Assembly: GCF_002367995.1 (NCBI RefSeq) | Contig: NZ_AP018207.1 | Coordinates: 1,054,001 to 1,118,000, forward strand | Length of the DNA stretch: 64,000 bases | Reading direction: 5' to 3' | DNA from: Calothrix brevissima NIES-22 | GTDB taxonomy: Bacteria > Cyanobacteriota > Cyanobacteriia > Cyanobacteriales > Nostocaceae | Shown here: positions 63,788 through 64,000 of the stretch, one piece after another | How the letters are laid out: each line of letters begins with the position of its first letter | Numbering within the stretch: the first letter of the stretch is position 1 | The notes under the pieces: model-generated | Told to the model about the DNA's origin: nothing | Database searches by the model: none | What the model saw: the letters and a program-made list of their open reading frames with translations, nothing else | Program-made: the position numbers and the translations under genes

Positions 63788-63936
63788 GATTAGTTAATAG
63801 GTAATATTTAAGAATTAAGGATATAGAAGCAAGAATGGCTAGAAATTTTTTGCCGCAAAATTAATTACAGACAAACTTGGATATCAAAACTTCTCTACAT
63901 CCTAGCTTTGTGTAAGCTATCTATATCCTGCATCCT

Positions 63937-64000
63937 TCAAACTTTACATTTGTGTTGATTTAAGAATGCTGCTACAGTTTGGTTAAAGGCTTCTGGTTGT
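63937..64000 (-). CDS. Alpha/beta-hydrolase, C-terminal end (cut by window end)
   Basis: Twenty codons and the stop TGA are visible on the minus strand, reading QPEAFNQTVAAFLNQHKCK and V. The QPEAFNQ...FL end is the usual last helix of alpha/beta-hydrolases after the catalytic His. Identification rests on this short piece. Confidence 0.45.
   Translation of the reverse strand, partial: QPEAFNQTVAAFLNQHKCKV

Overview
The window is chromosomal DNA from a filamentous cyanobacterium, most likely a heterocyst-forming Nostocales. The evidence is: psbH, psbN and vipp1; very many HIP1 octamers (GCGATCGC); the cold-shock type rbp-rpsU pair; heptameric short tandem repeats between genes; and a small secreted-type protein carrying the RGSGR pentapeptide of the PatS/HetN/PatX heterocyst inhibitors. 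Genus or species cannot be fixed from what is here. No rRNA, tRNA or CRISPR array was seen.

Layout. 1-380: end of a GDP-fucose synthase gene. 557-7092 (minus strand): an export block with an EmrB-type MFS pump, a second MFS exporter, an EmrA/HlyD adaptor and a MarR regulator. A PIN-domain toxin-antitoxin pair sits between regulator and adaptor. A 17-bp motif occurs twice upstream of the adaptor and once upstream of the regulator. 7171-12906: GT83-like glycosyltransferase, methyltransferase, lipoprotein, PAP2 phosphatase and unknowns. 13223-13940: rpsU and RNA-binding protein gene with a hairpin between them. 14152-18265: CysQ-type phosphatase, PfkB kinase, rsmI and a TPR protein. 18858-21033: two divergent peptidoglycan-active proteins. 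22225-23995: a decayed IS607-type element with a broken tnpA and an open tnpB. 24377-26440: second rpsU, pth, tatA, psbH and psbN.

26483-35599: a large GH38 alpha-mannosidase whose reading frame contains intergenic-type repeats, several unknowns, and a coiled-coil/DMT transporter fusion. 36322-39798: PiT phosphate permease, zinc alcohol dehydrogenase and a second PIN toxin-antitoxin pair. 39980-43949: FAD oxidoreductase, the patX-like gene with a DIF1-type TCCGGA element upstream, a polysaccharide deacetylase and an XRE regulator. 44403-49677: moeA, RDD protein, rpmG-rpsR and an RNase II/R family exonuclease. 50017-52862: a RelE-type toxin-antitoxin pair, GT2 glycosyltransferase and menB. 54439-58877: DciA-like protein, SPOR-like membrane protein, and a PspA paralogue followed by vipp1. 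59184-64000: thioredoxin, aminotransferase, ABC-2 permease, Ser/Thr kinase and the tail of a probable alpha/beta hydrolase.

The strongest leads are the patX-like gene with its developmental promoter element, the shared operator of the MarR/EmrA block, and a pair of short elements sharing perfect terminal inverted repeats but with unrelated interiors. Two further leads are the repeat invasion of the GH38 gene and the tnpB left behind after its recombinase gene lost its catalytic core. I did not find a clearly new multi-gene defence or metabolic system.
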